From assembly GCA_963989245.1 (NCBI GenBank), contig OZ022351.1, positions 21,209,616 to 21,273,615 on the forward strand: 64,000 bases of DNA, given 5' to 3'. Both the position numbers and the translations under genes were made by a program. This stretch comes from Nansenia antarctica (Eukaryota; Chordata; Actinopteri; Argentiniformes; Microstomatidae). Shown here in pieces: positions 8,962 through 19,847 of the stretch. The notes under the pieces were generated by a model that saw nothing but the letters and a program-made list of their open reading frames with translations, did no database searches and had not been told where the DNA came from. How positions within the stretch are numbered: the stretch's first letter is position 1; each line of letters opens with the position of its first letter.

Positions 8962-9155
8962 ATTCTATGGAATTAACCTGGTATGGGGCGTCGCGCAATC
9001 AGCAGGGAGAGAGCCTGCAGCACAGAACGCAAACAACTGCCCCAGACCCCGAATATCACTACTAAATATTTGTATCCAAAAAAAAATGGATACATATTAT
9101 TCATAGTTAGCTAACTTACTTACTTAGCTAGATTACAAATGCACATTTGTGATAT
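8962..9155 (+). repeat. Right copy of the ~190-bp duplicated flank
   Basis: This matches 835-1022 from ATTCTATGG to GATAT, with an extra A-rich insertion. It continues into GTTTTCGCAG, presumably the original sequence next to GATAT. Confidence 0.85.
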
Positions 9156-9807
9156 GTTTTCGCAGTTCGCACCAGTGGCATTTCCAGTCACTCCCTCACT
9201 TCAACTGTGCTTACTCAGGCCGACAATACAGTGTGCGCTGCGCTGTTCTGTCTGTTTATTGTTACTAGTAATATGTCTAATCGAGTTAACTCATATTATG
9301 CTTACCATCACCAAGTTCTCCCATACTGTGCTTTTGGACTAGTATAGTATGTTTATATCAATGGTAATCAAGTGCTTTAGTTGGCGAGCGAACTTGGTGA
9401 TGGTAAGCATAATACGAGCTAACTCGCTGTTAAATTAATGTGAAAAATATGGTGATGAATACATATGAAACTGAGGTATGATCACTATTGCATATGTCAT
9501 TTACACAACAACCCAACTGTGCTTGAACAAACGCCATAGCAACTGCCGCTCTTCCCCTCATATCTTGTTCAAATTCACATCTACTACGTCCAGTTCTGCA
9601 TCCAGTTGAATGCGTGATTCAAGTAGCTTGTGCAATTGACATGTGTGAAAAGCGCAACATGGTAATCTTAGGGCATTTAGCAGATGTGTGAAAGGCGAAA
9701 ATCACTGGCTGTCCGATTCCATGTAATTTACAGGGAACTATGTGTGAAAAGGGCTTCAGTTTCAAATACAACATCTAGCTGTGTTTAACATTGTACCTAT
9801 AGTGAAT
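9156..9807. other. Non-coding stretch
   Basis: I see no gene here. A short inverted repeat around CGAGTTAACTC/ACCATCACCAAGTTC motifs (about 9280-9430) suggests a small degenerate element. About 9690-9760 weakly mirrors 790-850. Confidence 0.4.
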
Positions 9808-9815
9808 ATTATTAA

Positions 9816-10826
9816 CAGGGGTGCACATAACTTTTTGGGGCCAGTGCTCAGAGGAGCACCTAGGGATGCTGCTTGGTGCTCCCCGAGCTCGCGAGTCACG
9901 ACCCGTCCCACAGGATGGATAAAAAAGGGATACATGGATAACTTATATTAGCAAAACGACATTTATTCATAAATAAAGATGAACGAACAAATTATTGTGT
10001 GCAAAACAAAATAAACAAATGCAAAATCAAATGACTGCTCTTTAAGCATGAAAGTCTGTCAGACTCCTTTAAACACAATGAAATCAACTGACATCTCTTT
10101 AAGCACTAACTGAATGTCTGTTCTTTAAACACAATGAAATCAACTGACATCTCTTTAAGCACTACACTACTCTGTTCTGTAAACACTGAAATCAACTTTT
10201 CAACAAAAAGTTACAGCCTAAGCATTTATTTATGCTACAAGCTTAATCATCATCATCACTGCTCTCTTGACTGCTGTAAATTATCACTGTCCTCAATTTC
10301 AACCATGGTAGAGGATGTTGTAGGCCATCACTTTAAATAGCTCATTATTTTGATTGTGCAACAAAGTCTTTTTTTTATTCTTTCTTTTAATAGAATTCCC
10401 AACCATATTCCCTGGGTCAGGGGTCTAGGTGCGATAATGAAGCTGTAAAACAAACGTCTGAACGTTTGAAAGCTTCAGAGAAAAGAAACGTGAAGTCCCT
10501 TGGTGTTGTTTTTCCTTTTAGCGACGAGTCGTTCGGGACTGAATTTTCACGTGTCGGCGTGATAACCATGCGATACGCGATACGCGGTACGCGGAATGAA
10601 AGTACGAGTTACGATACTTTCCGAATGTTTTCGTGAGGGGAGTCGCCGTGATGGATTACTCGTCGGGCCTTCGGCTGAGGGGACGGCAAATAGTTACTTA
10701 CTTGGTGGGGCTTGCTTCTTGGACCCAGCTGTTGGTGCGCAAAAGCGCTGATCTGCCGCTGATCTGCCGCGCAGCATGCATTTTGGCGACGCATGCGCAC
10801 TGGCGCACCAGTTATGTGCACCCCTG
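9816..10826. mobile_element. Non-autonomous hAT-type element (1011 bp)
   Basis: The terminal inverted repeats are CAGGGGTGCACATAACT and AGTTATGTGCACCCCTG. They are flanked by the exact 8-bp duplication ATTATTAA at 9808-9815 and 10827-10834. The interior has no transposase. It holds short direct repeats of a CAACTGACATCTCTTTAAGC motif near 10080-10160 and a GC-rich right end with CGATACGCG-like repeats. Confidence 0.88.
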
Positions 10827-10873
10827 ATTATTAACAATGTTTCTATGATGTACTGCTTTACTGTATCTTGTAG

Positions 10874-11080
10874 AGCTGACCGAAAAGTATGAACTCACCA
10901 AAAAGTATGAGGAAGACACGAAAAAGTATGAACTCACCAAAAAGAATGAAGAGCTCACCAAAAAGGATGAAGAGCTCACCAAAAAGGATGAAGAGCTCAC
11001 CAAAAAGGATGAACTCACCAAAAAGGATGAGGAGCTCACCAAAAAGGATGAGGAGCTCATCAAAAAGGATGAATTAGCAA
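10874..11080 (+). CDS. Coiled-coil exon of B30.2 gene, with ELTKKDE repeats
   Basis: A 207-nt exon follows TTGTAG and ends before GTTTGT, in phase 1-1. It encodes a charged coiled coil built from repeats of the heptad ELTKKDE (about nine variants), on a roughly 21-nt DNA repeat that has expanded or contracted in places. In butyrophilin/TRIM-like proteins a coiled coil of this kind sits before the B30.2 domain and supports dimerisation. A GC donor at 11077 is possible but would break the phase match with the last exon, so I prefer the GT donor at 11081. Confidence 0.7.
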
Positions 11081-11193
11081 GTTTGTACATATATTATGTT
11101 CTTTACATGTCAAAATGTAATATTTACATCTCCATTTAAAGTACAAATTGATGTTGGAAATGTATTTAGCATTATGCTTATGTATCCATACAG

Positions 11194-11220
11194 GAATCAC
11201 TGGAAAAATTCCAGAAACTG
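11194..11220 (+). CDS. 27-nt micro-exon of B30.2 gene
   Basis: Bounded by an acceptor (CCATACAG) and a donor (GTAATA). Its 27 nt keep phase 1-1. Micro-exons of 20-30 nt between coiled coil and B30.2 are usual in fish butyrophilin-like genes. Confidence 0.55.
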
Positions 11221-11324
11221 GTAATAAAAGCATCTTCTAATATGTAAATGGTTTGTTTTCCACTCATTTTACATCATAAGCAAAATACTGAAGTATTAAT
11301 TCTCTTTTTCTCTTTTGTACATAG

Positions 11325-11354
11325 TTTGGAGGTTCATGGCTGATGATAAAAGAG
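11325..11354 (+). CDS. 30-nt micro-exon of B30.2 gene
   Basis: Bounded by GTACATAG and the donor GTAATT, phase 1-1. With the following exon it reads WRFMADDKR-AAVKF, resembling the RR(Y/A)AVDVT lead-in to PRY domains. Confidence 0.55.
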
Positions 11355-11904
11355 GTAATTTCAAGCAACTTTATTTTCTATATATAATGTTCAGAGAACA
11401 AGTCCACTTCTATTCTATCTGCATCACTGTTTCACCCCTGCCCTGTACCTGCTTATGCACATAATCTATTTGTTAAATTATAAAATGTAGTTACCATAGC
11501 GATGATACAAGAGGAAGAATGCTTTGTTAGGTGGTAGGTAGGTGGGTGGTGGCGAGGGACCCTAACTTTACGGTTTTAAATCTTCTTTGGGACAATTTTG
11601 ACAAAAGTGCTTTTAATGGATTTGGTTGCTAATGTTTGCTTTAATGCCAATTCCTTCCCCTGACAATGTACCCTAAACACCTCAAAGCTATTTCTCCCCC
11701 TAACAATAATCCTTACCTTCTGTTCTGGAATAGGACATTTTCGAATGATATCACGTTATCACGATATCACTAATGCGCGTGCAAACACACACACACGCAC
11801 ACACGCAGGCAGACACACACAAACACCCTTAACGTATTCATTTTTTTTACATTAGCATACCTGCCACAAAGTTAAGTATTGAAGAACCTTTTTGCTTATT
11901 TCAG

Positions 11905-12464
11905 CGGCAGTGAAGTTCAGCGCTGGCACTGGACACCCAAGTCTCATAGTGTCTGAAGGGAAAAAATCAGTTTGTACAGGTGTGGGGAAAAAAATAATAA
12001 TAAAAAAAAAAATGTTGGGGATAGGTGAGAAAGGTAAAGATACCAAAGGAAGATATGAAAAAGAGATTTGTGTCCTGGGAAAGGAGGGATACGACAAAGG
12101 TAGCCATTACTGGGAAGTTGACCTGGGAGAGAAGACCCAGTGGAGTGTTGGAGTCGCCCAGGATCCAGAGAACAGAGGTGCCTCAAAAATCAAATTCTAC
12201 CCAGGAAATGGCTACTGGAGCATATGTTTTGATGAGGACGAACTGAAAACAGTTGAAGACCCGCCATGTATCCTTCCCCCTGAACTGAAACCTGAGAAGC
12301 TGGGGGTGTTACTTGACTGTGACAGGGGAATGATAGGTTTTTTCAACGTTGAGAAGAGGTGCCACATCCACTCTTTCTCTGGGATAAAAGCTGGGAAAAA
12401 ACTGTTACTCTATCCATTCTTTGGCCCTTTGCACGGTTGTAAGAATGATCTTCGTCTCTCATAA
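11905..12464 (+). CDS. B30.2 (PRY-SPRY) terminal exon
   Basis: This is the last exon of a butyrophilin/TRIM-like gene. It follows the acceptor TTATTTCAG, enters in phase 1, and runs 186 codons to TAA. The SPRY core is clear: ICVLGKEGYDKGSHYWEVDL, then WSVGVAQDPENRG, GYWSICF, LGVLLDCDRGMIGFFNV and LLLYPFFGP. B30.2 domains bind protein or metabolite ligands and act in innate sensing. The PRY half is degenerate: the usual LDPDTAHP is SAGTGHPSLIVSEG, and an AT-rich low-complexity stretch encodes KKIIIKKK between PRY and SPRY. Upstream Ig or RING exons are not in this window, so the family member cannot be named. Confidence 0.85.
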
Positions 12465-12983
12465 TCTCACCTGTGTGATAATTGTGTATACATTATTAAT
12501 TAAATAATCACTTGTATTTTATCATATGTAAAGTAATGCACCTAAACAATTTAAAGATTGAGTTACCCACACTGATGATTTCATATCAATACAACTACAT
12601 TTTTCACAAAACATTATATTCAAAACTGATCTTGTTAACATGTTTCTGGTCATATTGCCACAGTTTTTTATTTGGTGTTATAATTAGGTAATTACTCAGT
12701 GCCAATTGGTTCTTACAATGATGGAAAGTCTTTCTACCTGTTCTATATCAATAATCAATATTCAACTATAACTATACTTAAGAGCTGGTTTAAGCTTATG
12801 GTTTTTCCTCTCCCAAGCCATCAACTGATACATCCAAAGATGAATTAAGATGTTTTATTATTTTCACATGAACAGGTTGTGTTCTTTTGCCCTGAATTGA
12901 TTCATGTAGCACAGCACACTAGAAACATGTGCATTCAATTACCTAAAAGTATGAGGACAAGGTCAACACTTACCTAGATAATA

Positions 12984-12987
<4 letters not shown>
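12465..12987. other. Downstream flank of the B30.2 gene, no further gene
   Basis: AT-rich sequence. I see no coding signal or delimited repeat before the TAA microsatellite. Confidence 0.5.
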
Positions 12988-13024
<37 letters not shown>

Positions 13025-13500
13025 CTTTATTTGTATAAAGTATCCAATCATTAGTATCCAAGTATCCAATATAATCATAATTTAATTATTTAGTCATTCA
13101 AAGGCAATATTAAAAAGATGGGTTTTTAGTCTTGACTTGAACAAGCTGAGGTTGCATCCCTAATGTAAACTGGCAGTGCATTCCACAATTTGGGTGCATA
13201 AAATGAGAATGCAGCCTCACCAAATATCTTCTTTTGTACATGTGGTACACAGAGAAAACCAGCATCAGAAGACCTGAGAGCTCTATTGGGCTGATATGCT
13301 AGCAAAGGGTCTTTCAGATATTCTAGTGCTGTGCCAGTGAGAGCTTTATAAACAAGCAGATGAATCTTGAAATCTATTCTGAACTTAACAGGAAGCCAGT
13401 GTAGAGTCTCTAAAATAGGAGTTATATGAGCTCTTCTGCTTGTTTTGGTAAAAAATGTCAAACTTGTGATGAGCATATGTACAGTATCAATTATTGACAT
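12988..13500 (-). mobile_element. L2/CR1-type LINE 3' fragment with (TTA)n tail
   Basis: The minus strand encodes the C-terminal end of a LINE reverse transcriptase ORF: HITPILETLHWLPVKFRIDF, then LLVYKAL, FGEAAFSFYAPKLWNALP. It ends in AATAAAGG followed by (TTA)n at 13023-12988, the usual L2-type microsatellite 3' terminus. It is 5'-truncated, as usual for target-primed insertion. Confidence 0.85.
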
Positions 13501-13649
13501 AGGATGTTATCATGTTTCTGAGCTGATTTGAAGGCACAGTATTATTATTATCTGAAGTATTCAAGCACAGTATGGTATTCACAAAGTAAAAAATAAAAAT
13601 GTAACAATTGTCACCTTGTCATCCATGCCTTTTAGTCTTTTCCCATTGG

Positions 13650-13654
<5 letters not shown>

Positions 13655-13707
<53 letters not shown>
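13655..13707. repeat. (GA)n microsatellite
   Basis: Uninterrupted GA dinucleotides. Confidence 0.95.
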
Positions 13708-13710
<3 letters not shown>

Positions 13711-14759
13711 ATTATGTTCAGACACTTACCTTGTGTACACATGAACGACCCCCCAGCCATTTGCATTTACATTTTTGGCATTTAGCAGACGCCTTTATCC
13801 AAAGCAACTTACAACAAATACATTTGTCTAAGTAAGTGAATAATTTATTCACCAGTCATCATAAGAAAAATGTATCTATGCTAGGAAATGGTCAATGGTA
13901 AATGGTAAATGGACCAGCGGCCATTGGCAGTCACAATGTTAGAAGAACAAATAATGACTTTTTCTTTCATTAATTTATTTACAGGGGATCAAATCTTTCA
14001 TGTGCATTTTAGGTTTGGCATTCATTTTTAGATCAGATTAGATTCAACCTTTTTGTCATTGCACAGAGTACAACAACATGTTCTTTTTGCTCTAGGTACA
14101 GGGTCAGCCATAGTCAGCGCCCCTGGAGCAATTAGGGGTGTCTTGGTCAAGGGCACAATGGGAGTAGCACCTTAGATATGATGCCAACAACCCACCAGTT
14201 ACCAGCTCACATACAGCTCCCTCCTGAGGTGGGGATCGAAGCAGCGACCTTACTATTGCTAGCAGGCCTCTCTAACCCCAAGCCTACCCTCCACCCCTAT
14301 TTTATAGGCTCATCCACAGTAAACCTTCCGTGTGATTAACTTCAGTTGTTTTTATGTTTTATTGTATACACCTGTATCATAAAGTAGGATAAAGTATCAT
14401 AAAGTTGTATTTGTCAATGGTTTCTGTTTCAAAATAGGGCACAGGCTTTATTTTTAAACTCAGATATTGCACTCTGACTCATATGAATGTCACAGCCCTA
14501 GCAGACAACGGCAGTGTTCTCTATCGGTGTTCTATCAGTTTAAGCAAAAAGAGAAAAAAAGGCTTAAATGGCTTTATTCATAAAAAAGGCTTAAATGAGG
14601 CGTACTCATAAACAAGACCAACATAACAAAGGTGCAATAATTTATTTACATCTTCATCTCTTACATCTCTTACTAGATAGTCTCTGATCACTGCACCTGC
14701 TTTTAAAATAACCTCCTCCCTGCTTTTTTATATACTGTATATATTGTAATGTTGTATTT

Positions 14760-14870
14760 GTTCTATTTGTTAGGATGTTTCTAAATTGACCTCTGTTTTG
14801 CCTCTTGGCCAGGTTGTCATTGCAAATGAGAATCGTTTGACCTACCTGGTTAAATAAAGGTTAAAGGTAG
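14760..14870 (+). repeat. LINE 3'-end fragment (L2-like)
   Basis: The segment ends in CTACCTGGTTAAATAAAGGT, a 3' terminus that I recognise as common in fish L2-type repeats. No coding part remains. Confidence 0.45.
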
Positions 14871-15651
14871 ACTACGAGCAGTGCCTACCTTTAAGCTCTG
14901 CCAACTAGTGCATAGATATATATACAACCAGCATCCGCTCATTTGTCTAGTAAATTTAACAGCTACATCTTACGTGATGCAGATGTATACCCACGGGTAT
15001 CTCACCTTCTCACCTGTTTCCAATGGCGTACAAGTGACATGAAATAAGTAAACAAAAGACACAATGTTGAATGTAAGACAATTGAACGCGACAAGACAAT
15101 TAACACTAACAAAAACACTAATCTTGATAGTTTCAAACGACAATAGGCTACTGATAGTCGTCAAATTACAAACAGATACACGGATATCAGGTCGACTGAC
15201 AATGGGATGTCAGGTGGAGTTTTTAAACAGACGGACAGCCTTCTGATTGTACAGGAACAGATGATGAATGATGATGTTGAATGACCCATTTTAGACGGAG
15301 ACCTGAATGTAGAATGATAGTGAGAGGGGAGACACAAAAGGAAACACAAAAGACAACAAGGACACATGCATACAGGTGTGGACGTAACTGTCAGGGTGTC
15401 GACATTATTCCGGTGTATCTGTTTTTAATTTGTAGACTCTCAGTATTGTTGTTTGAAAACTATCAAGATTAGTGTTTCTGTTAGTGTTAGTCATCCTGTC
15501 TTAACTAATTTGTCTTTTAATTGTTAATTCATCAGCTTGTGTTGGAACATGATTTCTGAGTGCTCTTCAAACAAAGTTGAGGAAATAGTCATAGTCAAGT
15601 ATTTGTTTACGAGTAAGCCTCTGTTTTCTCTACGTCTTTAGGCTGAAAATA

Positions 15652-15994
15652 TGTGACAGCAGCTGGTGAAACCGGGAACAAGTCGGCAGCCGATGTACAG
15701 ACTTTTTTTCTGAAATGTTTAAATAAATGTCAACGTCAATGACACACTCGCTAGTCAACTAACACAGCTTGTTTTGTGAGCCTGCTAACAATGAAAAGTA
15801 GTGTTATAGTTAACAAGGTAGTAGTGGGGATTAATCACCGAATCCATTGCATTGCAATATGTGACACGTTGAAACGTTATTCCGTGTTTCAAAATAAAAG
15901 TCTGAACATTTTGATTGGTTGCCGACATGCGGACCAAATGACCAGACTGTGTAACATATTTTGGCTTGACTAGTGAGTGTGTCATTGATTTTCA
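15652..15994. mobile_element. MITE-like element, rearranged copy
   Basis: It begins with TGTGACAGCAGCTGGTGAAA and shares long blocks with 51158-51509 (GCTTGTTTTGTGAGCCTGCT, TGATTGGTTG, CTAGTGAGTGTGTCATTGAT), but in a different order. Here the outer right inverted repeat is missing, so this copy is rearranged or truncated. Confidence 0.6.
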
Positions 15995-16113
15995 AACATC
16001 AATTAGATATCAAATATCAATGACTTCGAAGTGGACATTTGTGTGGATTCCAATAAATTAAAGACATTCTAAAAGTTTAAAATGTTAGTTAGTAAATTGT
16101 GTTGCTTAATGCC

Positions 16114-16690
16114 TTACATTGATTTAACATGGTCTTCAGTCTTACATTTCCTATTTCCATTGACTTCAAAGTTCTTGAGATCATTAAACTGAATTAGCTT
16201 TAGTATTAGCATCTCCCTCTGAACAGAGAAAGGTGAGCCGTAGTATCCTGCGCCACCACGCCTAGTCTCCAGGTCTTTTACAGTCAGAGTCTCCACCATA
16301 TCATTGTTATCAGGACCTAGGTAACCTGCTGACACTGGGAGGCTATTGTCTCTATGGCAACAGTACGCGCTTCAATCATACATAGCAACCCTCACACCAC
16401 TACCTATCATCTTATCACCAGCCACCACGCCAGTGACAACAAAGGCCCTATGACCAGAGCAGCTCTTCTCTAGTAGCTCAGCCAGGTCCCCCTCATGTTT
16501 CATCCACTGGTCCCTGTTGAACCCTGGGTCCTGGGGGGCAGCGTTGGTCAGGGTGGAGGTGGCAAGCATGGAGGACTGGGTGGAGGTGTGGTGGACGGGG
16601 TAGAGGTGGCCCTTGTCGTAGCCGGAGCCCTCGTAGTCACTGTTCAGGGCCTGGTGGCGACCCCTGTCATTTGAGGGAAGGTGGTTTAGC
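16114..16690 (-). pseudogene. ENDOD1-like endonuclease exon, broken by an in-frame stop
   Basis: The minus strand reads through SGYDKGHLYPVHHTSTQSSM, LATSTLTNAAPQDPGFNRDQW, FVVTGVV and, after a TGA, SAYCC, SAGYLGPDN, VETLTVKDLE. These are hallmark stretches of fish endonuclease domain-containing 1 proteins (DNA/RNA non-specific endonuclease fold). DKGHL takes the place of the DRGH catalytic motif, and the Asn of TLTNAAPQ is the metal-binding residue of the family. The TGA lies where the family has Trp (WSAYCC), with the same frame on both sides, so it is a single nonsense change. No upstream exon with a signal peptide was found. The reading as a pseudogene or isolated fragment is inference. 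Confidence 0.8.
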
Positions 16691-17365
16691 CCATGCAGCC
16701 ATGGCTACCACCATCCAGCTGGTAGAATCAGAAGAGAATTAGTAGCTGGATGACAGATTATCAAGTTGTTACAATGTGGTTCCTTGGTGATAATGTATAT
16801 TATACTGTCGTGGATTTCAATGAGACTCAAGGTAGCAACTTTAAATCTAAGTATAATATTTATTAAAAGAAATGGTCTTTCACAACTCGAGTTGGACCCA
16901 GCCTACTGAACCTCAAAGGTTCTCATAGACTGAGCACACTCACACACGAACCCATCTCTTATATTGTCAACATAGACACAACAGCGATAACGAGCCTGCA
17001 TTCCATCAATGTTTATGAGCCCTCAGGCCAGCGAGTGATCAACTCCGGGCAGAGTGTTCACAAACAGGACAGAGATGAACTTTCAACAAATCTCATGGAC
17101 ACAGTTACATAGACATATTCCCATAGGCATTTTACAGAATTCATACATGTTAAAAATCCTCCACAATACTCATGTGAGTAACAATTACTTTTGTGGGTTT
17201 TTAATACAGTACCTGCCTAATACAAGGTACACTGTGTTCATGCATGCACCTGTTTGCTCACATGCACACCTGGGTACAAAAAGTATTGAAAATTAATGGA
17301 AAAAATCCCAAAAGTGCAAGATCACAAATGCTATAATATTATAATCATACTATTTCAACCCCAAA

Positions 17366-17404
<39 letters not shown>

Positions 17405-17541
17405 TGCATAGCAAATGTAGAAATAGACTATACTATGTTCACATGCAATGGGTTACTCATTATGACAGAGAACTGTTGCCCAAGTTGCCCATCAGTGTGA
17501 ACAGTGTGTGGGAAAGACACAGCTGACACAGAGTACAGTTA
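16691..17541. other. Non-coding stretch
   Basis: I see no convincing gene here. It contains an (AT)n microsatellite at 17369-17402. Confidence 0.5.
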
Positions 17542-17549
17542 GTCCTGAG

Positions 17550-17961
17550 CAGTGGTGTAGTCTAGTTTCTTCTAGTGGGTATACTGTGATTTTCCCCTCC
17601 CAGACTCATATCGCTCATTTCAGAACGCCATAAAAATAACTCTGAGCTCCCTGTCTAGTGTTATATATCTAACATGACATGTTATAAGGCTGATCTGTGC
17701 ATGATAGTGCTGCATTTTGACATACTTCATGTCGCATTTCCCCCCGTTGATGGTATATGACGCTATAGTCAGTCCCAATGGTCCAAAAGTCAAGTGCTTT
17801 GTAACACAGACAGGGTGAATTTTATGAATGAAAGTGTGAAAGTTCTGTCACAAAACGCTGCTACGTATCCTCGCACATTTTTAAGTGGGTATACGGAAAT
17901 CCTTGGCCTTTCCTAGTGGGTATACGGCGTAGTCCTGCGTATCACGTGGACTACACCACTG
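17550..17961. mobile_element. hAT-type MITE (412 bp), copy 1
   Basis: The ends are CAGTGGTGTAGTCTA and TGGACTACACCACTG, flanked by the exact 8-bp duplication GTCCTGAG (17542-17549 and 17962-17969). No ORF of note. It is homologous, in opposite orientation, to 58294-58724. Confidence 0.93.
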
Positions 17962-17969
17962 GTCCTGAG

Positions 17970-18647
17970 GTAGCAAAAACAAACAAAAAATAAATAAATG
18001 TCTTTACTTGGGAGGTTATGCATCGATTCATGTAATAATGGGTTTGAATGAATGACTGTATAACATTTGGTAACTCATATAATATAAACCATGTGGAAGT
18101 GCTATGAATATTTCAGCATTTAAAACACATTCATCAGGCTTTGAAATATAAATTATTTGTTACCATATACGTGTCAGATTCCTTCTGCACATGTTTGGCA
18201 CCACAACTAAAAGGAAGAACAGCAGAATGATACTGAAGTGGCTGTGGGCTGCATGCACCTGTGAGTCACAATTCCCTGTTTTGTTTGTAACTGTAAAAGG
18301 CAAAAAGGCACATGAAGTGCTAAGTAAGGTCACTCAACAGCAGTCTTTCCGCTCTATTCCTAGGGGACCCCCAGTGTCTGCACATTTTTGTTTTAACCCA
18401 GCACTGACACACCTAATGCAGTTATGAATCAGGGGTGCTGGTGCTGTTCTTGTTGTAAACTGGCTCTTTCCCTCAGATTTGCTCTGAAACAGAGGGCCTC
18501 AAAATCAGCATCCAGGAAAGCCATTACCAATCCTTTCTATTGACTTCTATGTAAGCCAACACATCTTACGCAGGGAAAAACAGATCCTGGCAAGGGGGCT
18601 AGTTTTTATAATTCATAGATTCTGATATGGTTCACTGTCATTTAATT
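17970..18647. other. Non-coding stretch
   Basis: I see no gene here. About 18325-18400 (GGTCACTCAACAGCAGTCTT...) recurs at about 38200-38260 inside the C1q gene, so it is a dispersed repeat of unknown type. Confidence 0.5.
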
Positions 18648-18652
18648 GATGT

Positions 18653-19809
18653 TGTTATGAAGGCCCACAATTTAGAGCCAGTTAGTTTCCCCAAATCAGC
18701 CCTATTTTGCCCCTGTTATTTCCTTAATTATTTTCCATACTATTCATGTACGTTTTCATGAAGGTGTATGTATTGTTATTGTAATTGTATAAGTTCTGTC
18801 TTAGATTTGTTCAGTATTGTGCAAGCGCCAGATTAGTGGGCGTGGTTTTGATTGGCGTACGTGACTTGATGTATGTCCGGTTGGTATATATAGCTACGGA
18901 AGTGGTCTGTGCGTTAGAGGGAAGATGAATGAGAAGTTACTCCTGTCAGTCACAAAGTCGACCAAGCATAGCTGAATTCAGCCTCGTCAAGGTGAACTCA
19001 TTACTGTGTACTGTGTGATGCTGTCTAGGAGACCTGCCTTTAACATCGACTGTTAATAGTAAATCACTAGCTACCCGCATCACCGCGGGAGTTCGGAGTT
19101 TAGTGAGTTAACAGCGCTAGCCCAGTTTAGCTGTGTCACCGTTAGCCAGCCTTGCTAGCCGCCGGCTGCTAACGTTGGCGCATAGCGAGACCAAAGCCAA
19201 ACAAAGCCGTCGCCTCCGAGGTGGATTGCGACCGACCGCTAACACCACCGGAGCTGACCGTGGACCACCGGACCTGAACCATTCACACCTCGTCGTTACT
19301 ACGAAGACCCCCCTTTCCCTTCAAATTGCAACGTCACTCCCCCCCCTTATCTGCTGCCTTCCTCGAATCACATACGAGCTCCAACCAGGCCTCAACGCGC
19401 TCATTTTCAGTCCGGGACTCTAAGCCTTTTCAGGCCAGGTACTGTGTGTGAGTGAGTGAGTGAGTGTGTGTGTGGCCGGCGGGGAGGGAGTATATTGGGA
19501 TGTATATATATAATTTGTATAAATAAATGTGTTTGTTTATATTTGATACATTGCTGTGTGTTTAGTTGTCTGTATTGTTTAGTTTAACAGCAAATCTAGT
19601 ATTGGGTTTAAGTATTGTCTTATAGTGTGATTAACTGAGTTATAGCTTGTATTATAATATATGATATATATATAACTGTGATATGCTAGTCTAAAGGGTT
19701 GCTGGCGCCCCCTGCCTCTATCCTCCTACACTGCCGATTCAGCTCAGAGTTAGTTAGATAACCAGCCCTTCCTAAAATTCTACAGTCCTTTAGCTACTCC
19801 CTGGTTACA
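18653..19809 (+). repeat. BEL/Pao 5' LTR
   Basis: 1157 bp. It holds a TATATATA box (18885-18892) and, further on, an AATAAA-type signal near 19521, so promoter and polyadenylation functions are both present. Confidence 0.95.
18885..18892 (+). promoter_or_regulatory. TATA box in BEL/Pao LTR
   Basis: TATATATA follows a GC-containing stretch and precedes GCTACGGAAG; an identical copy lies in the 3' LTR. Transcription would start some 25-30 bp downstream. Confidence 0.55.
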
Positions 19810-19811
19810 AT

Positions 19812-19829
19812 TGGTCCTTCGAGCCGGAT
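19812..19829 (+). promoter_or_regulatory. BEL/Pao primer-binding site, tRNA-Tyr type
   Basis: TGGTCCTTCGAGCCGGAT lies two bases after the LTR. From memory of vertebrate tRNA-Tyr (3' end CCGGCTCGAAGGACCA), it is complementary to that tRNA over 17 of 18 bases. Confidence 0.85.
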
Positions 19830-19847
19830 AGGTTGTGTAGTGATAGC

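Larger units (their letters stand above)
13501..15651. other. Repeat-rich non-coding stretch
   Basis: I see no gene here. It holds a (GA)n microsatellite (13655-13707), a common teleost dispersed motif (AGCAGACGCCTTTATCCAAA, near 13786), a SINE- or LINE-like piece at about 14030-14280 (TTTTTGTCATTGCACAGAGT), and a LINE tail near 14760-14870. Confidence 0.5.

Noticed and set aside
11071..11080. GC splice donor at 11077 giving the peptide ESLEKFQKL in the next exon
   Set aside because: It would enter the B30.2 exon out of frame, whereas the GT donor at 11081 keeps every intron in phase 1.
12025..12246. Alternative frames in the B30.2 exon
   Set aside because: Only the frame ending at 12464 carries SPRY motifs.
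19133..19423. 96-aa open frame in the BEL LTR, repeated at 26478
   Set aside because: It occurs in both LTRs because the LTRs are copies; no recognisable domain, probably non-coding leader.
19833..19847. Upstream TTG start for the BEL polyprotein
   Set aside because: The first ATG in frame is at 19848 with reasonable context; non-ATG initiation is not needed.
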